Assembly (NCBI GenBank): GCA_027475525.1
Contig: JAMWFC010000116.1
Coordinates: 2,107,826-2,171,825, forward strand
Origin: Macrolepiota albuminosa
Taxonomy: Eukaryota; Basidiomycota; Agaricomycetes; Agaricales; Agaricaceae
DNA length: 64,000 bases
Reading direction: 5' to 3'
Part shown: piece by piece, positions 20,998 through 32,255 of the stretch
How positions within the stretch are numbered: position 1 is the first letter of the stretch
How the letters are laid out: every line of letters begins with the position of its first letter
The notes under the pieces: model-generated
What the model was told of the DNA's origin: nothing
What the model saw: only the letters and a program-made list of their open reading frames with translations
The model's database searches: none
Program-made: the position numbers and the translations under genes

Positions 20998-21280
20998 CAC
21001 TCACAGCATCTGTCGAGAATTCCCCGATCATACTCCGGGATGGCATGGCCAATTAAATTACATCAAAAAGTGAGCAAACTCGTACCACTTCTAAGTAGTT
21101 TTAGAGTCGCCGTTGGTCGCCGTCACCCATGTGCTGCAGGTCGCCGTTGACAGGTGGCTGTTAGCTACAGTCACGAAGAGAGGCGCTAATTAGTAGCGCC
21201 GTCAATGGACTTATTTTGGAAATACCGTAGCGCATAGTATAAAAACTAGCTACTTGCCATGTATATAACAACGAATCGTA

Positions 21281-21480
21281 ACCTCTGGAGCACCCAGTTA
21301 CACTTAGCGTTCAAATCGTGCTAGTATTGCCTGACTTTGTCACCAAGTTCGGCGCTAGCTTCGTCTATCTCGTCTTCGTCACCTCTGGAGCACCCAGTTA
21401 CACTTAGCGTTCAAATCGCGCTAGCATTGCCTGACTTTGTCACCAAGTTCGGCGCTAGCTTCGTCTATCTTGTCTTCGTC
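21281..21480. repeat. 100-bp inexact tandem duplication in LTR B
   Basis: 21281-21380 and 21381-21480 differ at three positions. It is single copy in the other B LTRs. It could be real, or two non-identical LTR reads joined end to end. Confidence 0.85.
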
Positions 21481-22122
21481 GTTTACGGTGCCACCTACGG
21501 GCACGCTACGCTGCACTATTCGTTTATTTCTCTATAACTTCTCCTAAACTATGACGCTTACCACTTGCTAGGTAGCACCCGAGGCGCTATCGTCTAGCGC
21601 ATCGCCCCATCTCCTCTGCTCAAGCACACCGGGACCCTGCCAGGACTCCTCACAAACCCGTATGCCAGGCGCTGGAGACGGCGTTGTACTGCGTATACGT
21701 CCAGCGCACCCAACCACAGTTGGCGTCATCATTTTGGAGCCCACCGCGAGGGGTTCTATTGAGGCAGAATTCCACCGGAAACTCGAGCCCAGCGACAGCG
21801 CCGCCTCCTATTGGAGAGCGCGTTTGAACAAACCTTAACTGAGTCACCACACTTACCAGGCACGCTACCGAGGCAGACTTTAGATCAGGAACTTGAAGCC
21901 GCTCCAGATAGCTTGGCTGAAAGCTTCTTCCCATTTTCCCGACCGTTCGAATACTTAGCAGGTGAAAACCATACACTGCTTACTCCTTTGGAAGAGCTGT
22001 CTAGGTCATTATCGCCAGAACCTAGCGACTCAGAATTACCTGAGCCAGTACCGACTACAACCACGCCAAGCAAAACTACCACTAACACTACTATTCCCAC
22101 CACGACGTCGACGCCAGCTAGT

Positions 22123-23982
22123 ATGGAGCAGGCAAACACACCATGTATGCCGCCAAGAAACCACTTCTCGTCGCCAAAATGGGACAAGACGAAACCTCGC
22201 GAGCTAACACAGTATTTCCAAGAATTGGAATATTTATTACGCGACTGCCGAGTCACCGACAACACACAAATGAAAGAATACGCCGCCAGATATGTTTCCT
22301 ACAATACCGTGGAATCCTGGACAGGACTGGATGAGTTTCAAGGATTAACATGAGATGCGGTGCCAAGGTTGTTTACCTACGAGGAATGGAAAAAGGCAAT
22401 CATTAAACTGTATCCAGGTGCTGAAGAATCCACGTGCTATACCGTCCTTGAAATCCAGAAACTGGTACAGGATACCTTTGCAACAGGCATTTATACGCTA
22501 GGCACGCTATCTACTTATTATCGAGATTTCCAGCGAATTGCAAGATGGCTAGTACAGAACGGCAAACTCTACAGGAACGAGGAGCGGCGCTTGTTTCAAC
22601 AAGGCATTCCAACATCACTATGGACCCGTATAGCTCGTCGCTTAGAAATTCTTAAGTCCGACCACCACCCTGAGGAACCCTACGATATAGAAGACGTTTT
22701 TGAAGCAGGTAAATGGATACTGAAAGGCACGGATACTGGCATCCCCTTCCAGCGACCCTCTAGTACTGATAACGGAGGAAAGGCGCCACCTGTTGTGGCG
22801 CCAGCACCTAGCGCGACTAAAAATCAGGGAGGTTTTGTCAAGAAGGAGGATCTGGAAAACACAGTCAACATGGCCGTCGCAAACATTATGAGCAAATTGG
22901 AAACGTTAATCTTGACTAGCCTTAATGCGCCACGAGGTAATATGCAATCCGGCCCTTGTCACTTCTGTGGTGAGGCAGGACATACGATGACTCGCGGACG
23001 CTGCGCTATCCTCGAACAATATCTACGCCAAGGAAGAGCGTGCCGAGGCGCCGACGGGAAAATAGTCCTACCCTCCGGCGCTAACATCCCTCTATATCCT
23101 GAGCACCGAACCTTCCAGGGACGAATTGATGAATGGCACCGACGTAACCCTGGGAACTTAGCGACGGGCAATCTCAATAGTACGGCCACAACGGAGGCAG
23201 AGACAACTCCACAACAGGCGCTAATCCATGAAGTACTCCAGCTTAACGCTGTTAGTGAGCGACCGACGTTGTTACGAGAGGAGAGGATCGAGACATTGGA
23301 AAGGGAGCTAAAGTCGCTAAAAAATCAGGTTTTCAATGGTGTTGAGATTAAAAAGAGCAAGCAACCATTGAAAGATTATAGACCCTCAGGCGCTACGTCA
23401 GATCCAGCACCAGCAAAGCCTTCGAATCCCAGCATCAACGATGACATGCCTGACATGGCCAAAGTATCAGCTAGCATGGAACCGCCACTACACCCGTATT
23501 CAGGACTTGCCGGTAACTACGCTCCGCCTGTCAATCGAAACTATCAGCTAGCATGGAACCGCCACTACACCCGTATTCAGGACTTGCCGGTAACTACGCT
23601 CCGCCTGTCAATCGAAACTTTGAGGCGCCAGACAAGCCAGCAGGAGGCTACCGACCAACGGCACCAATCTATGACATAGAGAAATCTAAGCAAGTATTCG
23701 ATCGTATTATGAAAAGTCAAGTCACGATGTCGGTAGGGGAGCTATGCAGTGTGGCGTCAGATGTCAGGAATCAGATGCGTACAGCGGTTACCCCACGACA
23801 AAATGTAGCTAACAATGTAACGGCGGTGGACGAATGCGACGACGCACTACCTGGATTCGCATACATAACAGAGACAGTAGCGTCAGAAATCAAAGAAGAG
23901 GCCGCGCCACCCAAAGAAGCTACGTCCATTGACCCGGTTGAAACCTACCTTAAGTCGCTAAGATCTAGCGACGATCCCGCCN
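22123..23982 (+). pseudogene. gag: B gag (and start of the protease region), disrupted
   Basis: It begins at the ATG equivalent to that of A1 gag. The capsid region and a zinc knuckle (C-x2-C-x4-H-x6-C, near 22956) are preserved. One in-frame TGA at 22351-22353, in acatgagat, interrupts it. The reading frame then shifts at an exact 77-bp tandem duplication (23465-23618), and collapsing that repeat restores one frame to the N gap. The real defect is therefore probably a single nonsense change; the sequence stops at the gap before the protease. Confidence 0.85.
23465..23618. repeat. Exact 77-bp tandem duplication in B gag
   Basis: 23465-23541 is repeated at 23542-23618. It shifts the gag frame, and removing one copy repairs it. 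Confidence 0.95.
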
Positions 23983-24081
23983 NNNNNNNNNNNNNNNNNN
24001 NNNNNNNNNNNNNNNNNNNNNNNNNNNNNNNNNNNNNNNNNNNNNNNNNNNNNNNNNNNNNNNNNNNNNNNNNNNNNNNNN
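23983..24081. other. Assembly gap, 99 N
   Basis: Sequence before the gap matches A1 near 9205 and sequence after it matches the integrase near 12670. About 3.4 kb of pol (protease, RT, RNase H and half of the integrase) is missing or of unknown length. Confidence 0.95.
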
Positions 24082-24928
24082 CGCTCACTTATCTTGCCAA
24101 GAAATACAACATACAACACATCCAAGTCTCAGGATACAATAAACGTGCTAATGGAATCGTAGAACTTATCTTGCCAAGAAATACAACATACAACACATCC
24201 AAGTCTCAGGATACAATAAACGTGCTAATGGAATCGTAGAGAGGCCTCATTTCAATGTTCGACAAGCGCTATTCAAGGCGGTTGACGGTGACGAAAGTCG
24301 CTGGAGCGAGGCGACTTATTCAGTCTTCTGGTCAGAGTGGGTTACCGTACGAAAGAGGATGGGCTGCTCTCCCTACTATGTGGCGACTGGCACCCACTCC
24401 TTGCTACCTGCGGACGTGGTGGAAGCAACGTATTTACAACCCCCACCGAACTCAATACTATCCTCTACCAACATGATTGCTAGACGCGCTATAGACTTAC
24501 AACGACGCATGGAGGATCTCGAGCGCTTACACGAGGTAGTATTTCAGGCTAGACAACAAGCTGCGCTACGATTTGAAACCAAGCATAGCACCACGATTTG
24601 AGACTACAACTTCACAACTGGTGCCCTAGTACTAATGCGCAACTCCAAGATCGAAGTTACCCATAACAAAAAGATGCGGCCTCGGTATCTGGGACCCTTA
24701 ATAGTGGTTTCCCGCAATAAGGGAGGCGCATACATACTCTGCGAGTTAGACGGCTCAGTTTTGCATCGACCAGTAGCGGCGTTCCGACTCATTCCCTACT
24801 TAGCACGCGAACACATTTTATTACCTTTATCGGCGCTGGACATTGACACTGCTAAACTTCGAGAGCTAGAGGAAACTGAGCTTGTGGACGATGACGAAGT
24901 CGCACAAGAAGAAGAAAACGATCAGTAA
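24082..24928 (+). pseudogene. pol: B pol, 3' remnant (integrase C-terminus)
   Basis: It matches A1 pol from the integrase region between the second Asp and the catalytic Glu through the GPY/F-like module and acidic tail. The frame is broken by the 77-bp duplication and by a TGA near 24599 (atttgagac where A1 has a Lys codon). RT and RNase H are not visible because of the gap, so completeness cannot be judged. Confidence 0.82.
24087..24240. repeat. Exact 77-bp tandem duplication in B integrase
   Basis: 24087-24163 is repeated at 24164-24240, directly after the N gap. Confidence 0.95.
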
Positions 24929-25055
24929 TAGGACACGAAGGGGAAGGGCGCTAGACCTTAGCGCCTTGCACCTCATTTATGAAAGGAACGACAACGCATA
25001 TAATTTCATACTATACAGGCCTATGAAACTGGCGATAAATAAACTATTGGCTACT

Positions 25056-25921
25056 TTACGTTCTGTGGCGAAGACCCCTAACAAATCCCTCAGAGCGCCG
25101 GGGGTGCTGTCTGCGGCGGAGTTGCACAGGAGAAGGAGGCGGTGCAGGGGGGAGAATAGGCGACGGAGTAGAGGGAAAGATCCCCAGAGGAAAGGTGGAG
25201 AAGCCGGGAGGAGATTCATTTGTGGGAGCAGGCGGCACTCCAGCGTGAATGGTGGAGGAACCGGTGGGAGACTCGTTTATGGGAGCAGGCGGCGCTCCAG
25301 CTCCGAAGCGAAAGGTGGAGGAACCGGGTGGAGACTCATTTATGGAGGCAGGAGGCGCTCCAGCTCCGAAGCGAGGAGCTAGAGGCGTAAACGGTATGAT
25401 GACGCGCTGAAGCGTGGCGGCACAAACTTCGTCGTCAATCAGGTCTGGCAAGGGCAACCACTTCAAAGTCTGAAGCTGGGGGTCAGCAAACCTGAATGTA
25501 TGAACGGGAAAAGAAGAGGAACTAACAACATTATCCGTTTCGAGGAGTAGGTACTCCAAGCTTTTTGTGCTACCCAAAATAGGAGGCTGGAAGGACACGT
25601 AAGAAGGTACTTAATTTCGAGGAGTAGGTACTCCAAGCTTTTTGTGCTACCCAAAATAGGAGGCTGGAAGGACACGTAAGAAGGTACTTAATGACCCTGA
25701 CGGTAGAAACTTACCGTGTTGGGGTGCTGTTCAGACTCTACGAGCCACTCCTGGGCCATAGCCAGAAGTAACCGGTAGCGCCGAATCAGGGTGAGGATGT
25801 TCCCGTTGTGGTGTTGAAAACCGCCTGGGAGCAGTCGAGCAAAGAACATCTCGAGGCGATCTAAAACCTCGGGACGAGGGATGGAGGTGATGTCTTCGAG
25901 AAAGAAAGAGGGAGTAGGCAT
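25056..25921 (-). CDS. Extra antisense module in element B, two-exon frame
   Basis: On the minus strand a frame starts at 25921 and reaches a donor (GTAAGT) near 25714. It can be joined to an acceptor just before CCTCCTATTTTGG and then runs to a stop at 25056. The first exon has a helical segment (FLEDI..RLEMFFARLL..LIRRYRLLL..EWL) that resembles exon 1 of the other antisense genes in style. The second is Pro/Ser-rich with near-identical repeats (FGAGAPPAPINESP). A 77-bp exact duplication (25538-25691) lies inside. It has no counterpart in A1 or A2. The product is unknown and the gene may be decayed. Confidence 0.45.
25190..25385. repeat. Tandem repeats of about 60-70 bp in the B antisense module
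   Basis: Three units share aggtggaggaaccgg, then gagactcatttatg, then ggaggcgctccagctccgaag. They encode the Pro/Ser-rich protein repeats on the minus strand. Confidence 0.75.
25538..25691. repeat. Exact 77-bp tandem duplication
   Basis: 25538-25614 is repeated at 25615-25691. Confidence 0.95.
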
Positions 25922-26046
25922 TCCAAAGAACTTAACAACGCTAGGCCTGGAAATCTCAGATATATACCTAGCGACATTATGCAGGGTCGAAGGGACTTAG
26001 GAAACAGAACTTATGCGGCACCATCACGAGGACGCGACAACAACGA

Positions 26047-26200
26047 TATATTTCATATAACTACGGCAGAAGAAGCAAAAAGCTGGGAATATGTTAGGCC
26101 GGTGGCGCTGCAAAGAAGATGGGTATATTTCATATAACTACGGCAGAAGAAGCAAAAAGCTGGGAATATGTTAGGCCGGTGGCGCTGCAAAGAAGATGGG
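26047..26200. repeat. Exact 77-bp tandem duplication
   Basis: 26047-26123 is repeated at 26124-26200. Confidence 0.95.
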
Positions 26201-26399
26201 ATCGCCTCACTCAAACAATAGGGGGGGGGGAAGAAAAACAACACGCGACAGGTCAAGAAGGACCGAACCAAGAAATACGCTTGCTAACAACCGTCGGCCC
26301 CTTGAGGGGACCACGAAAGAGACAAGCGCCGGTATACTTGCGAGGGGACTAGGAGAAAAGAGCCGTTAGACACAGAAGGAGAGGTGATGGCTCAGTTAC

Positions 26400-26717
26400 T
26401 AACCAGGTAATAGCTTTCCTCCATCAAAAGTTGAAGACGATCCGCCATGTCTTTGGTGGCGATTTCCTGGATTTGGGCGACTATCAGAAGGAGTGCGCCA
26501 AGAATAGCAAGACACGCACATGGAAAGCCTGACTCCAAGTGGCCTCTGTACCAAAACGCGTTAACGGGGATGTGTCTCCCCAAATTTCACAAGCAGCCCG
26601 CAGAAGCCGACAGCGACGACCCAACTCCACTACTTTATCGGCCAACTTAGAAATACCCTCAGGAGGGTAATGATGAAAGAACGAGGTGGCCCGGTCCAGA
26701 AAGGTGGGAGGGTCCAT
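26400..26717 (-). pseudogene. Second helical antisense fragment in element B
   Basis: From an ATG at about 26717 the minus strand encodes PPTFLDRATSFFHHYPPEG.. and a helical segment (LGRRCRLLRAACEIW). It loses frame; another frame then carries a plausible continuation (MADRLQLLMEESYYL) up to a donor-like GTTAGT near 26400. It resembles the first exon at 25921, as if the module had been duplicated. Likely non-functional. Confidence 0.4.
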
Positions 26718-27296
26718 GGTAACATAGGCGCGATCACAGCTTTGAGTCCACACGCAACCAGACGGGGTGGCCATCGCGAAGACTGATGGAATCGAGTTGA
26801 TGCATAAGTAATTTATAGGACACGGGAAGTGTTTTGATTAGCAACAGCGTGGGAGGACTTTTCTCAAGGAGCCAGGACCCTAACAGGAGCGCTAGCCAAT
26901 CAAAAGCGTTTAACTTATTCTGGGTCCCTCCAAAAAGGGAATCGACATTCGATGTGCAGCGCTTACTCACAACCGCACTAAACGGGCATAAGCGATCACT
27001 GGTTTTCTATTTCTTTATACGCGCTACTTCTTACATGGATCCGCTTATTTATTTCCAGACAGTTCCTATTTTCTACTTAGGCTGGCGCGGTAATGGCTAT
27101 TGGACCGCGTCGGCAAAAGGGGTTTTTGCGCTGTGATGATCTACTGAGCGTTTCCCCTTTTTACTTATTTTTCTTTTGATTACTTACAAACTGACGATTT
27201 GAAGCCAAAGGGGGCGTTTATTTTAGTAACACACACTACAAAGTACGTATCAAATGACAAAGTCCATAAACAGTTTAAAGCGCTAAGGGTCAGCAA

Positions 27297-29814
27297 CTAC
27301 GGATCATACTCGGGAAGGGCGGGATCACCCAAAGGAAGCAAGTCCCCGTCCTGGATCCCATTGCTCGTCTGCCACTCAAGCGCAGCTGTAATATCGTCAT
27401 GGAGCTCGAGCAAGAGGCGCTCACGGCGAGCTAAGGTGGAAACACGAGGACACAGGTTGGCAAGTTTGCGACCAACGACTTCGGTCGCATCCTCGATATG
27501 GTGAAGTTGCTGGCAAAGGTCGGCAGAAGGACGGAGAGGAGTAACGGGATAGGAGAACTCATCCCTGAGCCAAGGAAAGGCGTCGCCAGAAACTCACATG
27601 GCTGGAGGGGGCGTCCAAAAGGGATCGAACTTATGGGAGATTAGAAAAGGGGAGAAAAGGGGAACGAACAAAGACGGACGTACCCGGACAGTTACAGGTG
27701 CACGGGGTGTCCACTCATGGCGCTCGTTGCTGGGGGACATAGCTCTGGCAGAAGAAAGATGGATGCCGTAGGGAGGCAAGTATCTCCAGCGGCGACGACG
27801 CTCACCTTCCGGCACCAGGGTTCCTTCGGACTCCGGCGCCGCAGAAGTCTCGCGGCTACTAGGAAAAGAAGAGGAGCTGTGGGGAGGAGTAAGGGATGGA
27901 GTAATAGGGAGAGCAACAGGAGTGTCGCTAGCCGCAACCGACTTGGGGGCAGGGGTAGCGCCAGCGTCAGACATAACGACATCTTCGGCAGCAGGGATAG
28001 CCACTACGGCGGGAACAGGAGTGGGGGACCTATCAGGCAAGAAGTTAGCACGCGAAAAAAAAGAAGTTAGAAAAAATGCGTACTGGTTACCACTGGGGCC
28101 ACTCTGACGAGGGTTAGCGGCGATAGGGGGAGTAAGGCGAAGCAGGAGAGCGCGTACCGCCAACAGCGCATTGGCATCAACAACGGGCTCAGCTTCATCA
28201 TCATCCTCTCCCTCGGCATCCCTCTCAGTGCCCTCCCCCTCATCCATAGAAGACTCGGTCGAAGACAAAACCACAGGCGTAGCAGGCGCTAGCTCGCGGT
28301 GCTTACCAGGGCTCTTGCCAGGAGACGCAACAACGGGCTTACGTTTCGACAGAATGGGACAACGGGGAGAGCGAGCAAAAGGTGCTGCCACGGTGATACC
28401 ATCCTGGGTAGTCGGCAGCGCCAGGCTGGCTGCGCTGATAACTGTGGGTTGGTGAGTAGCCGCCAGATCACGTTGCTGCAGCACGAAGTCCCGGGCGTTA
28501 CGACCCAACACCGCGCGCTCATAGTTCCTTTGCATAATGGCGTCCCTACCACGTTCACGAGTACAAATTCCGTTGAAGGTGCAACCTCGTTTCAACGCAT
28601 CGCACCGATAGCAAGGCAGAGAGGCGGTAGGAAACCAGCAGCCCTCAGGATCGTTCTCAGACCAACACTTGTCACACTAAGAAAGAAATCAGTGACAGCA
28701 TGAACCTACTAATGGGCAAACCAGTGCTTACCACGCCAATCTTTGCCCTAAACGCGTGACGCTCCAAGGGCGCAATGGTAACCTTCTTCTTGCCGCCCAG
28801 TACTTGGACACCAGCCGGGACGCCGGTATCAATGACGGTAGTATCACAGCGAAGACGCAAAAGGTTGCGAAGCTCCGCATCGGTGAACATGGTCTGGTTA
28901 GGCGCCTATTGACATTAACATTTAGGCGCTAAAGTCTAGCGACAACAAGCAAAGCACTTACAACATACAAAGGGGGAACACAAGCAGGGAGATTGATCTG
29001 GAAGGGGAGAAGTCAGAAAAATGGAGTAAGGAAGATAGGGAAGGAACGCACGGTACGTTTAGGAGAACTAGCACGAGCAGGGGGTGCTCATTCAATAACA
29101 ATGGCGAAATTACGCGGAGGACCATGGGAAGTTGGGCACGTCAGGCCAGGTCGTGGCTCGCTACGAGAAATGGCAATACATTTGATGGCCGAATGGGGAG
29201 GGGCAGTGCAAACGGAAGAAGCAGCGCTTGGGGCGGGGCGAATGGAAGAAGCAGCGCTATGAAAAGGGCTGCCAAGAATGGAAGGAGGCGGAACAGAAGT
29301 CGAAGAAGGAGGGGCGGTAGGGACAGAAGGGACAGTAGAGGCCGAGGGGGCAGTAGAAAGACTGGCGACGGTGGGAGACATGGCAACCGACTGCTCAAAG
29401 GATTAACAGTGTAAAAAGGGGAGAAGAAAAGGAAGGACTTACCTCGCTGACCTCGGTACTAGCCAACAATGCTTTGATCTTGTCGGATAAGGAGGGAGCC
29501 TAGTATGGGCGCTGAACCTTAGCGCCACAAAGCCAAAATCAAACTTAGAAACTTACGAAAAGGTCTGCGAAAGGGCGCAACCAATTGGCACCTTCGAACT
29601 CACGGTACCAGGCCACACACCACTCGCGAACCTCGTCACCCCGCTCCCAGGAACTGTTAGAGCCGCAGACCACGAGCCAGCGTTGATAAAGTTGCATAAT
29701 GCCAGGGACGGTTTGTGGCGCATTGGCAGGACCAACAGACTTGGCGCGATCAAATAAATAGGAGGCCTTAGCCAGGAAATTGCGGAGAGCAGAGGCATCA
29801 AAAGAAGTGGACAT
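27297..29814 (-). pseudogene. Antisense spliced gene of B, Zn2Cys6-like, orthologous to that of A1
   Basis: Exon 1 (29814-29557) has the same VREWC..Y....GANWLRPF motif as A1. Exon 2 is 29499-29443. Ser/Pro-rich and short exons follow. An exon ending near 28727 matches A1 exon 5. The last exon opens with the same six-cysteine cluster (C-x2-C-x8-C-x8-C-x2-C-x6-C, 28678 downward) and ends at a TAG at 27297 with the conserved ALEW..GDLLP tail. A TGA at about 27595 sits where A1 has CGA (Arg), so this copy looks disabled by a CpG-to-TpG change. Alignment across that stop is collinear, so it is not an intron. Some middle exon borders are uncertain. Confidence 0.65.
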
Positions 29815-29951
29815 GCTGGAAAGATGGGAAGGAAAACACGGGGAGGTGAAGTGCTGAAAACGATTTTTATAAGGCGCCGGCGGCATTATACGGACCGTAG
29901 CGCAGTCAAATTAATGACGGCGTTTGACTGAGGACAGTCAATTTTTCAGTT

Positions 29952-29960
29952 GGGGGGAGA
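29952..29960 (+). other. Polypurine tract of B
   Basis: GGGGGGAGA directly precedes the 3' LTR at 29961. It is identical to the tracts of A1 and A2. Confidence 0.82.
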
Positions 29961-31004
29961 TGATAGGCTTCTACTCGGACTGAGCGCATCAAGGGACATT
30001 ATAGGCCGACCAACACTTGACACACTAGAGACTCTAGCGACCAGCATTGGGTATAGAGCAGCCCTAGCACGGGCGCTCTATGGCAAGACTTATCCATTCA
30101 TCTCAATCACCAGTATCAGCCCCTCAGCGCCCTCCACTCAGTTACTTTGAAGACCAAGAAGACTCAGAACTCATAGCGCTAGCACAACGGCGGAAGGTGA
30201 CTCTGACCAAACCCCGATCAGTACTGAAAGGAGTTAGCAATTGGCGCTGTCAATCACCGAGGCACCTCAATCAGAAGTCTAAAAGAATCAATGACGACGA
30301 GACAGGATACATGCAGACCCGACATTTAAATCTATCAAAAGATGGTACAATGTTTAGCGCCGGAATTAGTGCTCACGGCGTCTGTCGAGGATTCCCCGAC
30401 CATACCCCGGGATGGCATGGCCAATTAAATTACATCAAAAAAGTGAGCAAACTCGTACCACTTCTAAGTAGTTTTCGAGTCGCTGTTGGTCGCCGTCACC
30501 CATGTGCTACAGGTCGCCATTGACAGGTGGCCATTAGCTACAGTCACAAAGAGAGGCGCTAATTGGTAGCGCCGTCAATGGACTTATTTTGGAAATAATG
30601 TAGCGCATAGTATAAAAACTAGCTACTTGCCATGTATATAACAACGAATCGTAACCTCTGGAGCACCCAGTTACACTTAGCATTCAAATCGCGCTAGCGT
30701 TGCCTGACTTTGTCACCAAGTTCGGCGCTAGCTTCGTCTATCTTGTCTTCGTCATTTACGGTGCCACCTACGGGCACGCTACACTGCGCTATTTGTTTAT
30801 TTCTCTATAACTTCTCCTAAACTACGATGCTTACCACTTGCTAGGTAGCACCCGAGGTGCTATCGTCTAGCGCATCGCCCCATCTCCTCTGCTTGAGCAC
30901 ACTGGGACCCTGCCAGGACTCCTCACAAACCCGTACGCCAGGCGCTGGAGATGGCGTTGTACTGTGTATACGTCCAGCGCACCCAACCATAGTTGGCGTC
31001 ATCA
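29961..31004 (+). repeat. 3' LTR of B
   Basis: 1044 bp, with the same start and end as 20512-21731. It is followed by CCGA and the resumption of A2 gag. Confidence 0.92.
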
Positions 31005-31755
31005 CCGAGGTCGATAATCTCGACGACGCACTCCCTGGTTTTTCCATTACCGTCGACTCTTTGGACGCTGAAGACTCTCCTACTGACACCATCGCTAACG
31101 CCACCTCTGTGGACCCAGTGGAGACCTATCTTAGGTCAGTAGACCATGGAAAAGACCCAGCAATCCTTACCGTCACTCAAGAATCGCACGCTATCTGCTC
31201 AGTAGCGCTAACAGTAGACAATAAGCATGAGGTAGAGCAATCCTTACCGTCACTCAAGAATCGCACGCTATCTGCTCAGTAGCGCTAACAGTAGACAATA
31301 AGCATGAGGTAGAGGTGATTGTGGATAGCGGGTCTCAAATTATTTCTATGGCAGCTGAAGTCGCTAACGATTTGGGCCTCATTTATGACCCTACCGTTAT
31401 ACTAAACATGCAGAGTGCTAACGGTACGGTGGACAGATCCCTAGGCCTCGCCAAGAATGTGCCTTGCACCCTTGGCGACATCACGTTTTACCTCCAAATA
31501 CACATCTTACGTTCCCCGGCATACAACCTACTACTTGGCAGACCCTTCGACGTCTTGGCGCGATCAGTCGTCAAGACAGTTACCGACGACGAGACAACCT
31601 TAACTATTAGCGACCCAAATTCCGGAATCCAACAAACGGTGCCAACGTTCCCTAGGAGACAACAAAAAGGTGCCCATGCTAAGCCCCCGGAGTTTACCAA
31701 CCAACACGCCAACGAGCCTCCCCACCGGTGTTTTCACAGACCATCAAGGAGGTGA
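31005..31755 (+). pseudogene. gag: A2 gag, 3' part with protease
   Basis: It continues the gag split at 20511 and carries the DSG protease motif near 31324. An exact 77-bp duplication (31159-31312) shifts the frame; collapsing it rejoins the two open pieces. The end overlaps pol exactly as in A1. Confidence 0.88.
31159..31312. repeat. Exact 77-bp tandem duplication in A2 gag
   Basis: 31159-31235 is repeated at 31236-31312. Confidence 0.95.
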
Positions 31756-32101
31756 TTGGCGATGATCACGGAGATGTGGCGCTAACGCAGGAATATGACC
31801 ATTCTACTGGTCTTGTAAATGTTATGTCTACTGCTTTTCTTGACGAAGATGTTTTAACTACTCTATCCGCTACCGACGCTGAGCTTTTTCAGAAAAATCA
31901 AAACATTACCGACTCTGCTCTAGCTTACTTGTACCTTACCGCTTTTGAATCCTTTCAAAACATTGCATCTACCAATACTTATCTCACTACCCTTCCCGGA
32001 GCCTCGTCTCCTGCCGTTCTTGGACTTGCCGCCCCTCAGGCTACAGTTCCCCTTTCCACCTCTGTATATAACCAAGCTAACGCTCCCAAAAGGAAAGGGG
32101 T

Positions 32102-32255
32102 TCAAGTCAAAAAGAAATATAAGCCAGTTGCGCTTAAAACAAAACCCGTCGCTACGCACTCTCCCGAGACGTTTAGAATCAAGTCAAAAAGAAATATAAG
32201 CCAGTTGCGCTTAAAACAAAACCCGTCGCTACGCACTCTCCCGAGACGTTTAGAA
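32102..32255. repeat. Exact 77-bp tandem duplication in A2 pol
   Basis: 32102-32178 is repeated at 32179-32255. Confidence 0.95.

Larger units (their letters stand above)
20512..21731 (+). repeat. 5' LTR of B
   Basis: It starts tgataggcttc and ends ttggcgtcatca. It contains two tandem duplications absent from the 3' copy. Confidence 0.9.
20512..31004 (+). mobile_element. Gypsy element B, full length with sequence gap
   Basis: It has LTRs at 20512-21731 and 29961-31004 and the target duplication CCGA. Gag begins at 22123 and most of pol is missing behind 99 Ns. The 3' end of pol runs to 24928. Two antisense gene regions follow (25056-26720 and 27297-29814), then a polypurine tract. The proteins are clearly related to family A but much diverged, while the primer-binding site is the same. 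The LTR length difference of 176 bp is explained by a 77-bp exact and a 100-bp inexact tandem duplication in the 5' copy. Confidence 0.9.

Noticed and set aside
27560..27600. Possible intron in the last exon of the B antisense gene (atgtgagttt as a donor)
   Set aside because: A1 aligns straight across this point without an intron, so the TGA is better read as a mutated CGA codon.
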